DNA of 31,939 bases from JABFXC01 sp045804265 (GTDB taxonomy: Bacteria > Gemmatimonadota > Gemmatimonadetes > Gemmatimonadales > Gemmatimonadaceae): assembly GCA_045804265.1 (NCBI GenBank), contig JBJMNK010000142.1, positions 1-31,939 of the forward strand, given 5' to 3'. Each line of letters begins with the position of its first letter. The stretch's first letter is position 1. The notes below the pieces were generated by a model. The model saw nothing but the letters and a program-made list of their open reading frames with translations. It had not been told where the DNA came from and searched no databases. The position numbers and the translations under genes were made by a program. Positions 7,939-15,846 of this stretch are shown piece by piece.

Positions 7939-10062
7939 TCAGGCGGCTTCGGTTTCTTCGTCACGAAGCACCGCGAGGAACCGCTCGCCGTACTTCTCCA
8001 GCTTCATCGGCCCAACGCCTCGGACATCCGCCATCGCGTTCGCCGAGCGCGGGCGCCTAACGGCCAGCTCGGCGAGCGTGCGATCGGGAAACACGACATA
8101 CGCGGGTACCTTGTCCTCGCGGGCGATCGCGCTGCGCAACGCCTTCAATCGCCCGAGCATCGCCTCGGCCGCCGCGTCGAGCTGCGGTGCGTCGGCGACG
8201 CCGCTCTCCTCGAAGCGTACGAGGACGTCGTCCGTACCGATGACGCGCCCCGTCCGGCGCGCGCCGCCACGAGCCGGCGCGTCATCCCGGCGACGCGTTT
8301 TCCCCCGAGTCCGCGACGGCGCGTCAGACGCGGACGCGGGGACGTGTGTCCCGAGACAATTGTCGCAGGCGCCGCACGTCGGGCGCGCCGCCGGATCGCC
8401 GAAATATCGGAGCACGAACCCGCGACGGCAACCGCGCGTGTACGCATACTGCTGCACCGCGTCGAGCTTGGCGAGGTCGCCACGGCGGCGTCGCTCGAGA
8501 GTTTCCCAGTCGATCGCGAGCGAGGAGAGCGGCGCGCCCGGGCGAACGAGCCTCGCTCCGCCGCCATCGCGTTCGACAGTGAGGAACTGCCGGCGCTGCA
8601 GCGATTCGAGAATCGGCAGCGTCGTCTGCGCGCTGCCAAGCCCTGGCGGCAGTGTCTCGAGATCGAGCGTCACGCCGGAGTAGATGCGCTCTCCCCCGCC
8701 AAGTTTCCAGAGAGCGCGCAGGATCGCGAGCTCCATCGCCTGCTCCGCCCCGAGCTCGCGCTTGATGCGATCAGCGGTGGCGAGCAGGCGGATGTTGACG
8801 CGGCTCTGCGACTCGCTCTCCCGCAGCACCGCGCCGGCAGCGACGAGGATCCGCAGCACTGATTCGACCTCGCGCGGCGAGGTCTTGCCTGACGCGCGCA
8901 GCGCCAGCCGCTCGGGGTCGAGATCGTCGAGTTTTCCATTCTCGTCCGCGTCGCGGGAGATCGCGGCATAGACGCGTTCGACCACCGGCCGTTCCGGATA
9001 GGCGCCCTTGATGAAGAACTCGTGGGTGAACCGATCAGGAAAGCTGTGCAGCAGCACACAATCCGAAGGCAAGCCATCGCGACCGGCGCGTCCCGCCTCC
9101 TGGTAGTACGCCTCGAGCGTCCCGGGCATCGCATGGTGGATGACCAGCCGAACGTTAGGCTTGTCGATCCCCATCCCGAACGCGTTGGTCGCGACGATGG
9201 CCCGGACGTCCTCGCGCATGAACGCCTCCTGCACGTCCTTGCGGTGGCGGTCGTCGAGTCCGGCGTGGTACGCCACCGAGGGGATGCGCGCCTTCTCGAG
9301 GACGCGCGCCACCCGCTCCACCGCCCGTCGCGTCGAGGCATACACGACGGCGAGACCTTCGGCTTCACGGATCGCGCGCACCAGCGCCGCGTCCTTTTCG
9401 TCGTCGGAGCGGGTGGGAACGACGTGATAGCGCAGGTTGACGCGATCGAAGCCGGTGATCACGGTCTCGGCGTCGCGCAGCTTCAACTGGCGGGCGATGT
9501 CCTTCCGCACCTCGGGGGTCGCGGTCGCGGTGAGTGCGACGACCGGCGGGTTGCCTAACCGTTCGCGGACCTGCGCCATGCGCAGGTAGCTCGGGCGAAA
9601 ATCGTGGCCCCACTCGCTGATGCAGTGCGCCTCGTCGAGCGCGAGGAGCGAGACGCCCATCTTTGCGATGCGCTCGGCGGTGTTCGCGAAGTCGAATCGC
9701 TCGGGCGCGACGTAGAGCAGCTTGAGCTCACCGCGCTGCGCACGCTCCAGGCGATCGGAGACTTCCCCACTCGAGAGAGTGCTGTTGACGAAGGCAGCCG
9801 GCAGTCCGCGCGCGGTCAGCGCGTCGACCTGGTCCTTCATCAGCGAGATCAACGGCGAGACCACGACCGTCAGTCCCGGTAGAAGCAGTGCCGGAATCTG
9901 GTAGCAGATGGACTTGCCGCCGCCGGTCGGGAGGATGACGAGGGTGTCGCGTCCCTCGAGCACCGCCGAGACGGCGCGAGCCTGCCCCGGCCGGAAGTCG
10001 GCATAGCCGAAGTGCGTCTGCAGCGCGGCGCGAGCGTCGTCGATATCGGGGCGCGCGTTCAT
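7939..10062 (-). CDS. recQ: ATP-dependent DNA helicase RecQ
   Basis: The 707-aa superfamily 2 helicase has PTGGGKS (45-51, Walker A), DEAH (143-146), and the helicase C motifs FGMGIDKPNVR and QEAGRAGRDG. The RQC zinc site is formed by Cys545, Cys563, Cys566 and Cys569. A winged-helix section follows, then a basic linker (about 585-605), and a C-terminal HRDC domain (about 627-700). It unwinds DNA 3' to 5' in recombination and fork repair. It is somewhat longer than E. coli RecQ (about 610 aa), mostly from an insert between the helicase core and the zinc site, and from the linker. AAGG 7 nt before the ATG is a good ribosome-binding site. Being head gene of an operon with an acyl-CoA dehydrogenase is not functionally obvious. 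Confidence 0.95.
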   Translation of the reverse strand: MNARPDIDDARAALQTHFGYADFRPGQARAVSAVLEGRDTLVILPTGGGKSICYQIPALLLPGLTVVVSPLISLMKDQVDALTARGLPAAFVNSTLSSGEVSDRLERAQRGELKLLYVAPERFDFANTAERIAKMGVSLLALDEAHCISEWGHDFRPSYLRMAQVRERLGNPPVVALTATATPEVRKDIARQLKLRDAETVITGFDRVNLRYHVVPTRSDDEKDAALVRAIREAEGLAVVYASTRRAVERVARVLEKARIPSVAYHAGLDDRHRKDVQEAFMREDVRAIVATNAFGMGIDKPNVRLVIHHAMPGTLEAYYQEAGRAGRDGLPSDCVLLHSFPDRFTHEFFIKGAYPERPVVERVYAAISRDADENGKLDDLDPERLALRASGKTSPREVESVLRILVAAGAVLRESESQSRVNIRLLATADRIKRELGAEQAMELAILRALWKLGGGERIYSGVTLDLETLPPGLGSAQTTLPILESLQRRQFLTVERDGGGARLVRPGAPLSSLAIDWETLERRRRGDLAKLDAVQQYAYTRGCRRGFVLRYFGDPAARPTCGACDNCLGTHVPASASDAPSRTRGKTRRRDDAPARGGARRTGRVIGTDDVLVRFEESGVADAPQLDAAAEAMLGRLKALRSAIAREDKVPAYVVFPDRTLAELAVRRPRSANAMADVRGVGPMKLEKYGERFLAVLRDEETEAA

Positions 10063-10122
10063 AAGTCGACCTTCACGCCGCCGCTCGCGCCGTCCGTCAT
10101 CAATCGACGGCCCGCCGTGGCC

Positions 10123-12618
10123 TCAGACCGCACGCGCGAAATGCCCCCTCGTGAACTCCGCGCCGAGGATCTCGCGCACCGTCACCCGCGCGGTAGTGTC
10201 GCCGGACGCGAGCGCGTCGAGCTGCTGGCGGTAGCGCCTAACGATCTCGGCGACCGGATCACCGGCGACGTTGAACACCATCTGGTAGCCGCGAATTCCC
10301 GCTGACCAGAGCTTCGGCAGATACTCGCTGCCATCGACCGGGCGCGAGTGCAGCAGTCGATTACGGCAGGCGGAGTCGGTCGCGACCGGAAAGGTGTAGC
10401 CCGTCGGGTCGGTCAGCACGACGTTCGTGTGCTTCTGCACGCAGAGGTCGCGACACGTCGTCGGCTCGCGATCGAAGGCCGCCGACAGGACGCAGTGTTC
10501 GATGGTCATCCCCTCCGGGCGACCATAGAGAAAGACATCGAAGCCGGCGCCGTGCCATGGCTCAGCCGTCTCCTGCATCTCGTCGGTGGTGAGCTCGAGC
10601 GAAAGCGTCAGTCGCTGTGCGCCGAGCTTGAACAGCTCCGCCGCGGTGTGCTGGTTGAAGCAGTTCACCGCGTAGTCGGCAACGACGTCACGCCCGGCGC
10701 CGCCCAGCTCGGCGACAAGGCCGAGATGCCCCGACAACAGCGGAATGCCGAGGTCGAGCCACTTCTGCACCTGCGGCCGCTCCTCGGGACGAACGATGCT
10801 CGGCGTGCGGAGGCGGAACGCCACGCCGCGCGTCGCGAGCTCATCGCGCAACGCGACGACGCGGGCACGCGGCGGCGCGGGGTGGCGAAGAAACGGATCG
10901 AAGACGATCTCGGTCGCCCCCGCGGCGGCCGCGGCGCGGGCGTCGTCGGCCGTGTAGACGACCGCGCGGAGAGCGAATGGTGCAGGCGCCCGCAGCTCGA
11001 CCGTGCGCGTGCGATCGACGTCGTTCAGTGCAGCGTCGATTGCCGCATCGCGCTCGGCCTCGACGGCGGCGCGCGCCCAGTCGCGCCGGATCATCAATTC
11101 CTCGACCGCATCCTGGCGGAGGCGATTGAGCGCACTGACCGGAAGAAAGAGGCCGGCGCCTAACGCTGCGTCGTCGAGCGCGCCGAGCACGAACGGCGTA
11201 TCGCCGAGCCGCCCGAGCTGTTCGCGAAGCATCTCCCTCGACAGCGATCGCGCATTCGCCGGCGCCAGCGTCGGCTCCGACCGCACCGTCACTGATTCGC
11301 CATCGGCGCTGAACACCGCCTTGAGTGGCGCGCCGGCGGCGCCGAAGACGCGCACATCGACGCGCGTCTTCCGCTGGCGGATCGGCGCGGCGAGAGCGGC
11401 GTAGCTGGCGCGGGCGCGCTCGAGGAGCGCCGCTTCGCTCGAGCGGACGACGCGCCAGCCCTCCGGCACGCGGACGCGAGTCGTGATTGCCTGACGATGC
11501 AGCCCGTCGCGAACGAACAGCGTACGGATCTCGCCGACCTGGAAGCCCGTTGTCTCGGCGCGCGTGCCCTCCGGCGGTTCGAACCCCAGCCCGTCGCGCG
11601 AGAGCACGGGGTCGCGCACCTCGACGATGAGCTCACCGTGCTCGTAGCCGACGACGGTGCCGAGCTCGCGACCGCGGTTGTCCGGCTGATTGCGGGTGAT
11701 GTAGCCGCGTCCGGCGCGGCCACCGTACATGCCACCGGTGAATCCGCGCGAGAAGATCTGCACGAGTGGTGCAACCTCTTCGCCCGCCGCCGGAAGCGGC
11801 TCGCCATGCGCGACCTTGTCGAGGAACTGCTTGTACTCACGCGTGACCGTCGCGACGTACTCGGGCTTTTTCTTCCGCCCCTCGACCTTGAGGCAACCGA
11901 CGCCGGCATCGGCGATGGCGGCGAGATGCTCGTACGCCGCGAGATCCTTGGCGGAGATGAGATAGCCGCGATCGAGCTCGGTGCCACTCGCCGAATCGGT
12001 GAGGACATAGTCCTTTCGACACGACTGCGCGCAGGACCCGCGATTCGCGCTTCGCTCGGAGATCATCCCCGACATGTAGCACTGTCCCGAATACGAGATG
12101 CAGAGGGCGCCGTGGACGAATGTCTCGAGGCCGAGCTCCGGGACCGCCGAATGAATCGCGCGGATGTCGTCGAGAGTGTTCTCACGCGCGAGGACCACGC
12201 GCTCGACACCGAGCTTCTTCATCACCGCGGCGCCGCTCTCGTCATGCACCGTCATCTGCGTCGAGCCGTGGATCTCGAGCTGCGGATAGACACGCTGGAT
12301 GAGGCGGACGATTCCGATGTCCTGCACGATTGCCGCGTCGATGCCGCGGTCGACTGCGCCACCGAGGAAGCGCAGCGCGTCGCGCAGCTCAGCCGGCTTG
12401 AAGAGGATGTTGAACGTGAGATAGATGCGGCGTCCGCGCTCGTGCGCGATGCGGCACGCTTCCTCGACCTCGTCCATCGACAGCTGTGCCCCTTCATCGC
12501 GGGCATTGAAGCGCTCGGCGCCGAGATAGACGGCGTCAGCCCCGTTGGCGACGGCGGCACGGACGGCGTCGAGCGAGCCGGCGGGGGCGAGTAATTCGGG
12601 AACGCGCTTCAGCTGCAT
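10123..12618 (-). CDS. U32-family protein with DUF3656 (RlhA-like RNA hydroxylation factor)
   Basis: The 831-aa protein carries the peptidase U32 signature ETFVHGALCISYSGQCYMS at 165-183. It has four cysteines (173, 180, 196, 200) plus later Cys in TTCRDLCVQKH that fit an iron-sulfur site. The N-terminal TIM-barrel-like part covers about 7-310, a DUF3656-type region about 380-500, and a second barrel-like half about 560-820. Although named peptidases, characterised relatives hydroxylate RNA with prephenate: RlhA at 23S rRNA C2501 and TrhP at tRNA U34. The long form with DUF3656 is closest to RlhA. It is a single gene with its own 5' region, and contains two octamer copies. The exact RNA target is inference. 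Confidence 0.85.
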   Translation of the reverse strand: MQLKRVPELLAPAGSLDAVRAAVANGADAVYLGAERFNARDEGAQLSMDEVEEACRIAHERGRRIYLTFNILFKPAELRDALRFLGGAVDRGIDAAIVQDIGIVRLIQRVYPQLEIHGSTQMTVHDESGAAVMKKLGVERVVLARENTLDDIRAIHSAVPELGLETFVHGALCISYSGQCYMSGMISERSANRGSCAQSCRKDYVLTDSASGTELDRGYLISAKDLAAYEHLAAIADAGVGCLKVEGRKKKPEYVATVTREYKQFLDKVAHGEPLPAAGEEVAPLVQIFSRGFTGGMYGGRAGRGYITRNQPDNRGRELGTVVGYEHGELIVEVRDPVLSRDGLGFEPPEGTRAETTGFQVGEIRTLFVRDGLHRQAITTRVRVPEGWRVVRSSEAALLERARASYAALAAPIRQRKTRVDVRVFGAAGAPLKAVFSADGESVTVRSEPTLAPANARSLSREMLREQLGRLGDTPFVLGALDDAALGAGLFLPVSALNRLRQDAVEELMIRRDWARAAVEAERDAAIDAALNDVDRTRTVELRAPAPFALRAVVYTADDARAAAAAGATEIVFDPFLRHPAPPRARVVALRDELATRGVAFRLRTPSIVRPEERPQVQKWLDLGIPLLSGHLGLVAELGGAGRDVVADYAVNCFNQHTAAELFKLGAQRLTLSLELTTDEMQETAEPWHGAGFDVFLYGRPEGMTIEHCVLSAAFDREPTTCRDLCVQKHTNVVLTDPTGYTFPVATDSACRNRLLHSRPVDGSEYLPKLWSAGIRGYQMVFNVAGDPVAEIVRRYRQQLDALASGDTTARVTVREILGAEFTRGHFARAV

Positions 12619-13142
12619 AAGTCTTGAAATTTAGCAGCTTTGCGGGGCGAATGGGACTGTTTTCGCTCGCGGATCTCAGGGGGATCGCGGGGAGCTCGCG
12701 CGACACATCAGGCCGTAGGCGGACGGCGCGGAGGGGGCAGTGCGCGAGTACAGCGTTGACGGCGGCGCGGGGCGTTGACGGGTGTGCGTCGGGCTCGCGG
12801 CGCAAAGCTTGTCTGGGGAGGAAGAAGAGCAAAAAGAGAGTACCAGGAGACGGCCAACCTCCCGGGCACTACAGGCGCGGCTGAACTGACTGGGGGCAAG
12901 CGTGGGGAGTCGATCTCGCCATGCTTGCCCCAGAGCTGTTGTGGCCGGCCGGTCGAAGCCCCACGCGAGGCCGTCTCCTTTCTCTCTTGTGCCTCCTTTT
13001 CCTCCCCAGCTGAAGCTCCGGAAGTCCTGCCCTACGCACCGCCGCGAACGCCCCTAACCGCCGTCGACCGCCGTCGTCGACAGAGGCAGGCCCGCAGTAC
13101 TCAGCTATCACCGATATCGCGGCCGCCTAACGTGGGATGGTC
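12619..13142. other. 524-nt gene-free region
   Basis: This lies between the 56-aa membrane protein gene (stop at 13143) and the U32 gene start (12618), all on the minus strand. ORFs here have no family resemblance and atypical composition. It contains an octamer copy at 13125-13132 (10 nt past the stop codon) and the long inverted repeat at 12806-13017. On the minus strand a possible -10 (TAAATT) lies 9 nt before the U32 ATG. No tRNA-like fold was found. Confidence 0.5.
12806..13017. repeat. 212-nt imperfect inverted repeat with nested hairpin (possible structured RNA or MITE)
   Basis: The inner arms AGGAGACGGCC (12845-12855) and GGCCGTCTCCT (12969-12979) are perfect complements. Similarity continues outward for about 50 nt per arm: CTGGGGAGGAA at 12813-12823 pairs with TTCCTCCCCAG at 12999-13009, AAGAGAG at 12834-12840 with CTCTCTT at 12982-12988, and AGCTT with its complement at the ends. 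The 113-nt middle has its own stem, GGGGCAAGC (12893-12901) with GCTTGCCCC (12923-12931). One arm is purine-rich and the other pyrimidine-rich. A long closing stem, open middle and apical hairpin recall 6S-RNA-like architecture, but no conserved 6S sequence was recognised. A MITE is the main alternative. Confidence 0.5.
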
Positions 13143-13313
13143 CTACACCCGCGGGTCAGAGGGCGGGATGAATCTCGCCACCAGGGCCAACGCCATCACG
13201 CCGAGTCCGATCCAGAGAATGGTGCGCTGGTCGGTGCGCGCGCCGTAGGCCCAGATCGCGAAACCGAATGCGCTGAGGACGAGGCGGAGACGGAGGATGC
13301 CGCTGCGGGTCAT
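13143..13313 (-). CDS. 56-aa two-helix membrane protein
   Basis: The ORF starts MTRSGILRLRLVLSAFGFA and ends RFIPPSDPRV. It has two hydrophobic stretches (about 8-23 and 32-47) separated by a charged GARTDQR turn, predicting a small hairpin membrane protein. The ATG overlaps the TGA of the enoyl-CoA hydratase gene as ATGA, exactly as at the other junctions of this operon, which is the main argument that it is real. An octamer copy follows 10 nt after the stop. No family recognised and no function proposed. Confidence 0.65.
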   Translation of the reverse strand: MTRSGILRLRLVLSAFGFAIWAYGARTDQRTILWIGLGVMALALVARFIPPSDPRV

Positions 13314-14089
13314 TTCACACCCTTGTTGCGCGCGACGAAGCCTCGCACCCCTTCACGGAAGTCTTCCGTCAGGCGCGCTTCGACGTTCGTCACGATGCCG
13401 GCGGCGATCCCGTCGGCGAATGAAAGCTCATCGAGCTTGTTGAACAGCCACTTCGTCAATGCCATCGCCGTCTTCGGGGATTGTGAGATCTCCTCGACGA
13501 TGCGGTCGACGTCAGCCTCGAAGGTCCGGCCGGGAAGGATGCGGCTCACCAGGCCGAGGCGAGCGCCCTCCTCGGCGCCAACGACGCGACCGGTGAGGAC
13601 GAGGTCGGCGGCGTGCTTCTCCCCGACGGAGCGACGCAGCAGCGTCATCACCATCGCCGGGACGAAGCCGACCTTCACCTCGGGAAAGCCGAACTTCGCG
13701 TCTTCGTGCGCGAGCACGAGGTCGCAGGCGAGGGCAAGGCCGCAGCCGCCGGCGAGCGCCCGTCCCTGCACCGCGGCGACGATCGGCTTGACGATCGTCC
13801 GCATCGCCAGGAAGACCCTGCCTAACGTCTCGGCGTCCTCGCGATGGACCTCGCTCGGCGCGTCGAGCATCGCCGACAGCGCCTCGAGATCGGCGCCGGC
13901 GCAGAAGTCCTTTCCCTCGCCGCGAACGAGGATCACCCGGACAGCGGGATCGGCCTCGAGGGTGCTCAGCCCGACGAACAGCTCCTCGGCGGTCTGCCGG
14001 TCGAGCGCGTTGCGCTTCTCGGGACGGGCGATGGTGAGCCGGCCGAGGGCGTCACGGCGCTCGACGCGGACGCGCGGAGCGTCGCTCAT
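13310..14089 (-). CDS. Enoyl-CoA hydratase/isomerase (crotonase family)
   Basis: The 259-aa crotonase-fold enzyme has oxyanion-hole segments FCAGADL (62-68) and GRALAGGCGLALACD (109-123), and FGFPEVKVGFVPAM (133-146). Glu137 aligns with the second catalytic Glu of rat enoyl-CoA hydratase. The first (in GGGCEL) is Gly117 here, a pattern I associate with LiuC-type methylglutaconyl-CoA hydratases. This fits its place beside an acyl-CoA carboxylase subunit and AtuA-like genes, as in leucine or acyclic-terpene catabolism. The ATG overlaps the preceding stop (ATGA). A longer in-frame ORF upstream is a shadow of the AtuA-like genes. Exact substrate unknown. Confidence 0.9.
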   Translation of the reverse strand: MSDAPRVRVERRDALGRLTIARPEKRNALDRQTAEELFVGLSTLEADPAVRVILVRGEGKDFCAGADLEALSAMLDAPSEVHREDAETLGRVFLAMRTIVKPIVAAVQGRALAGGCGLALACDLVLAHEDAKFGFPEVKVGFVPAMVMTLLRRSVGEKHAADLVLTGRVVGAEEGARLGLVSRILPGRTFEADVDRIVEEISQSPKTAMALTKWLFNKLDELSFADGIAAGIVTNVEARLTEDFREGVRGFVARNKGVK

Positions 14090-14439
14090 CGGCCACCCGG
14101 GAGCTGGAGTGCCCGCGCCTCGGCGTCGTCGACGTCGATCACCATCCGCAGCATCGCCGTCGAGAAGACTTTCCCCTGCGCATCGGTCTTGAGCGAGACG
14201 GTACCGCCCCCGCCTAACGCGCCGTGGAGGAGGAAGTTGAGCGCGTTCAGTTTCGGCAGCTCGTAGCGCTCGACGCCGCCGCTGATCACGCCGCGAAAAT
14301 GCGCCGCGACGCGGTCGCGCGTGAGCGCCTTCGCCAGCAATGGATACCATTCCGGCTTGAGCGCGATCACCCCGACGTTCGCGGTGTCGCCCTTGTCGCC
14401 CGACCGCGCATGCGCGATCTCGGTGAGGCGAATCTTCAT
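14086..14439 (-). CDS. AtuA C-terminal (ferredoxin-like fold) domain protein
   Basis: The 117-aa protein opens MKIRLTEIAHARSGDKGDTA and contains the ARSGDKGDTANVGVIAL motif typical of the small domain that is fused to or paired with AtuA. Here the two halves are separate genes joined by a 4-nt ATGA overlap (14436-14439), implying translational coupling and probably a complex. The biochemical role of AtuA is not established; the gene is required for acyclic terpene (citronellol/geraniol) use in Pseudomonas. It contains one octamer copy encoding Leu-Gly. Confidence 0.85.
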   Translation of the reverse strand: MKIRLTEIAHARSGDKGDTANVGVIALKPEWYPLLAKALTRDRVAAHFRGVISGGVERYELPKLNALNFLLHGALGGGGTVSLKTDAQGKVFSTAMLRMVIDVDDAEARALQLPGGR

Positions 14440-15797
14440 GCGAGCACCTCCACGTTCGTCTTCACCACGCTCTTGTCGACGAGCGCCGGCCAGTAGGCGA
14501 CGACCTCCTCCACCTTCGGTCGGCCGCCGGCAAAGCCGGTCACGCTCGGCGGACCGTTGAGCACCAGCGGCGCGAGCTCACGGGTGAATCGCTCGACCGC
14601 CGCGCGGTCGTTCCCGCGCACGCCGATTCGCATCTGCGTCTCGGGCACGTCGTGCAGGTCGCCGGCGAGCGGACCATGCGTCGCCGAAACGCCGACGAAT
14701 TCAGTGAGGATCTCGTCGAAGCTGAGCCCCATCCGGTCGAGTCGTTCGCGGAGGATCCGGTCTGCGGCCTTCGCCTTGTCGAGCGCTTCCGGCCACGCGT
14801 AGACCAGCGTGCCGACCGCCTTGAAGCCGGCGCGGTAAGCGATCGACACCTTGAGCTTGTCGGTCGCCGGCTTCCCCTCGATGCCGAACACGCGTACGCG
14901 GTTCTCGCCGTCCGGGGCGAGGCGGATGCTGGTGAAATCGGCGACGACGTCGGGAGTGATGTACGCGTGCGGATCCCCCATCTCGTACACGAGCTGCTCG
15001 GTCACCGTCGGCACCGACACGCGGCCACCGGTGCCCGGATGCTTCGTGACGACGAAAGTCCCGTCGGGTGACGCTTCGACGAGCGGATAGCCGACGTTGG
15101 CCAGATCGGGAATCGACTTCCAGTCATAGAGGCAGTTGCCACCCGAGCACTGCGCGCCGCACTCGATGATGTGCCCGGCGATGATCCCGGCCGCGAGCTT
15201 GTTCCAGTCGTGCGCTCCCCAGCCGAACTCGTGGCGCAGCGGCGCCATCGTCAGCGCGGTATCCGTCGAGCGTCCGGTGATGACGACGTTCGCGCCGCGC
15301 GCGAGCGCCTCGACAATCGGCTCGGAGCCGATGTAGGCGTTGGCCGAGAGCACACGGTCACGCACCGTGCCTAACGCTGCGCCCGTCTCCATGTTGGCGA
15401 ACTTGTGGCCGGCCTCGAGCAGCTCGTCGAGGCGCGGCAGCAGGTCGTCGCCGGTGACGACGCCGATCCGCACCTTGCCGTCGGCGCCACGCGCCCGAGC
15501 GACGTCCCGGACCGCCTCGGCGCATCCCGGCGGGTTCACACCGCCGGCGTTGGCGATGACCTTGACGCCCCGGTCGGCGACCGCGGGCATGACGCTGTCC
15601 ACCGCGCCGATGAAGTCGCGCGCGTAGCCCATCCGCGGATCGCGCTCCTTCTGCTTCTGCAGGATCGACATCGTCACTTCAGCCAGATAGTCGAGCATGA
15701 GGTAGTCGATCGGACCACCCTCGACCTGGCGGCGTGGAGCATCGAGCCAGTCGCCCCAGAAGCCCTGCCCGGCGGCGACACGAACGACCTTCTTCAT
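14436..15797 (-). CDS. AtuA-like protein (DUF1446 family)
   Basis: The 453-aa cytoplasmic protein matches the AtuA/DUF1446 family: start region VRVAAGQGFWGDW, IDYLMLDYLAEVTMS near 29-43, NAGGVNPPGCAEAV near 83-96, VITGRSTDTALTMAPLRHEF, and GIIAGHIIECGAQCSGGN. Family members sit in acyl-CoA carboxylase gene clusters for acyclic terpenes, leucine or related branched acids; the catalysed step is unknown. It is separated from the carboxyltransferase gene by 49 nt, and an octamer copy lies in that gap (15830-15837). Its C-terminal partner domain is a separate downstream gene. Confidence 0.9.
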   Translation of the reverse strand: MKKVVRVAAGQGFWGDWLDAPRRQVEGGPIDYLMLDYLAEVTMSILQKQKERDPRMGYARDFIGAVDSVMPAVADRGVKVIANAGGVNPPGCAEAVRDVARARGADGKVRIGVVTGDDLLPRLDELLEAGHKFANMETGAALGTVRDRVLSANAYIGSEPIVEALARGANVVITGRSTDTALTMAPLRHEFGWGAHDWNKLAAGIIAGHIIECGAQCSGGNCLYDWKSIPDLANVGYPLVEASPDGTFVVTKHPGTGGRVSVPTVTEQLVYEMGDPHAYITPDVVADFTSIRLAPDGENRVRVFGIEGKPATDKLKVSIAYRAGFKAVGTLVYAWPEALDKAKAADRILRERLDRMGLSFDEILTEFVGVSATHGPLAGDLHDVPETQMRIGVRGNDRAAVERFTRELAPLVLNGPPSVTGFAGGRPKVEEVVAYWPALVDKSVVKTNVEVLA

Positions 15798-15846
15798 CGG
15801 GCGCTCCGTTCGGGGCGGCGCAACAGGAGCGTTAGGCGCTTGCGGA

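Noticed and set aside
11565..11590. GGTTCGAACC, resembling a tRNA T-arm
   Set aside because: Lies inside the U32 coding sequence with no surrounding cloverleaf; no tRNA found anywhere in the window.
12775..13248. 157-aa plus-strand ORF covering the long palindrome
   Set aside because: It crosses the inverted repeat and the small membrane protein gene antisense, and its translation looks like random high-GC sequence.
13137..14192. 351-aa plus-strand ORF opposite the enoyl-CoA hydratase
   Set aside because: Ser/Arg/Thr/Pro-rich shadow frame antisense to a clear crotonase gene.
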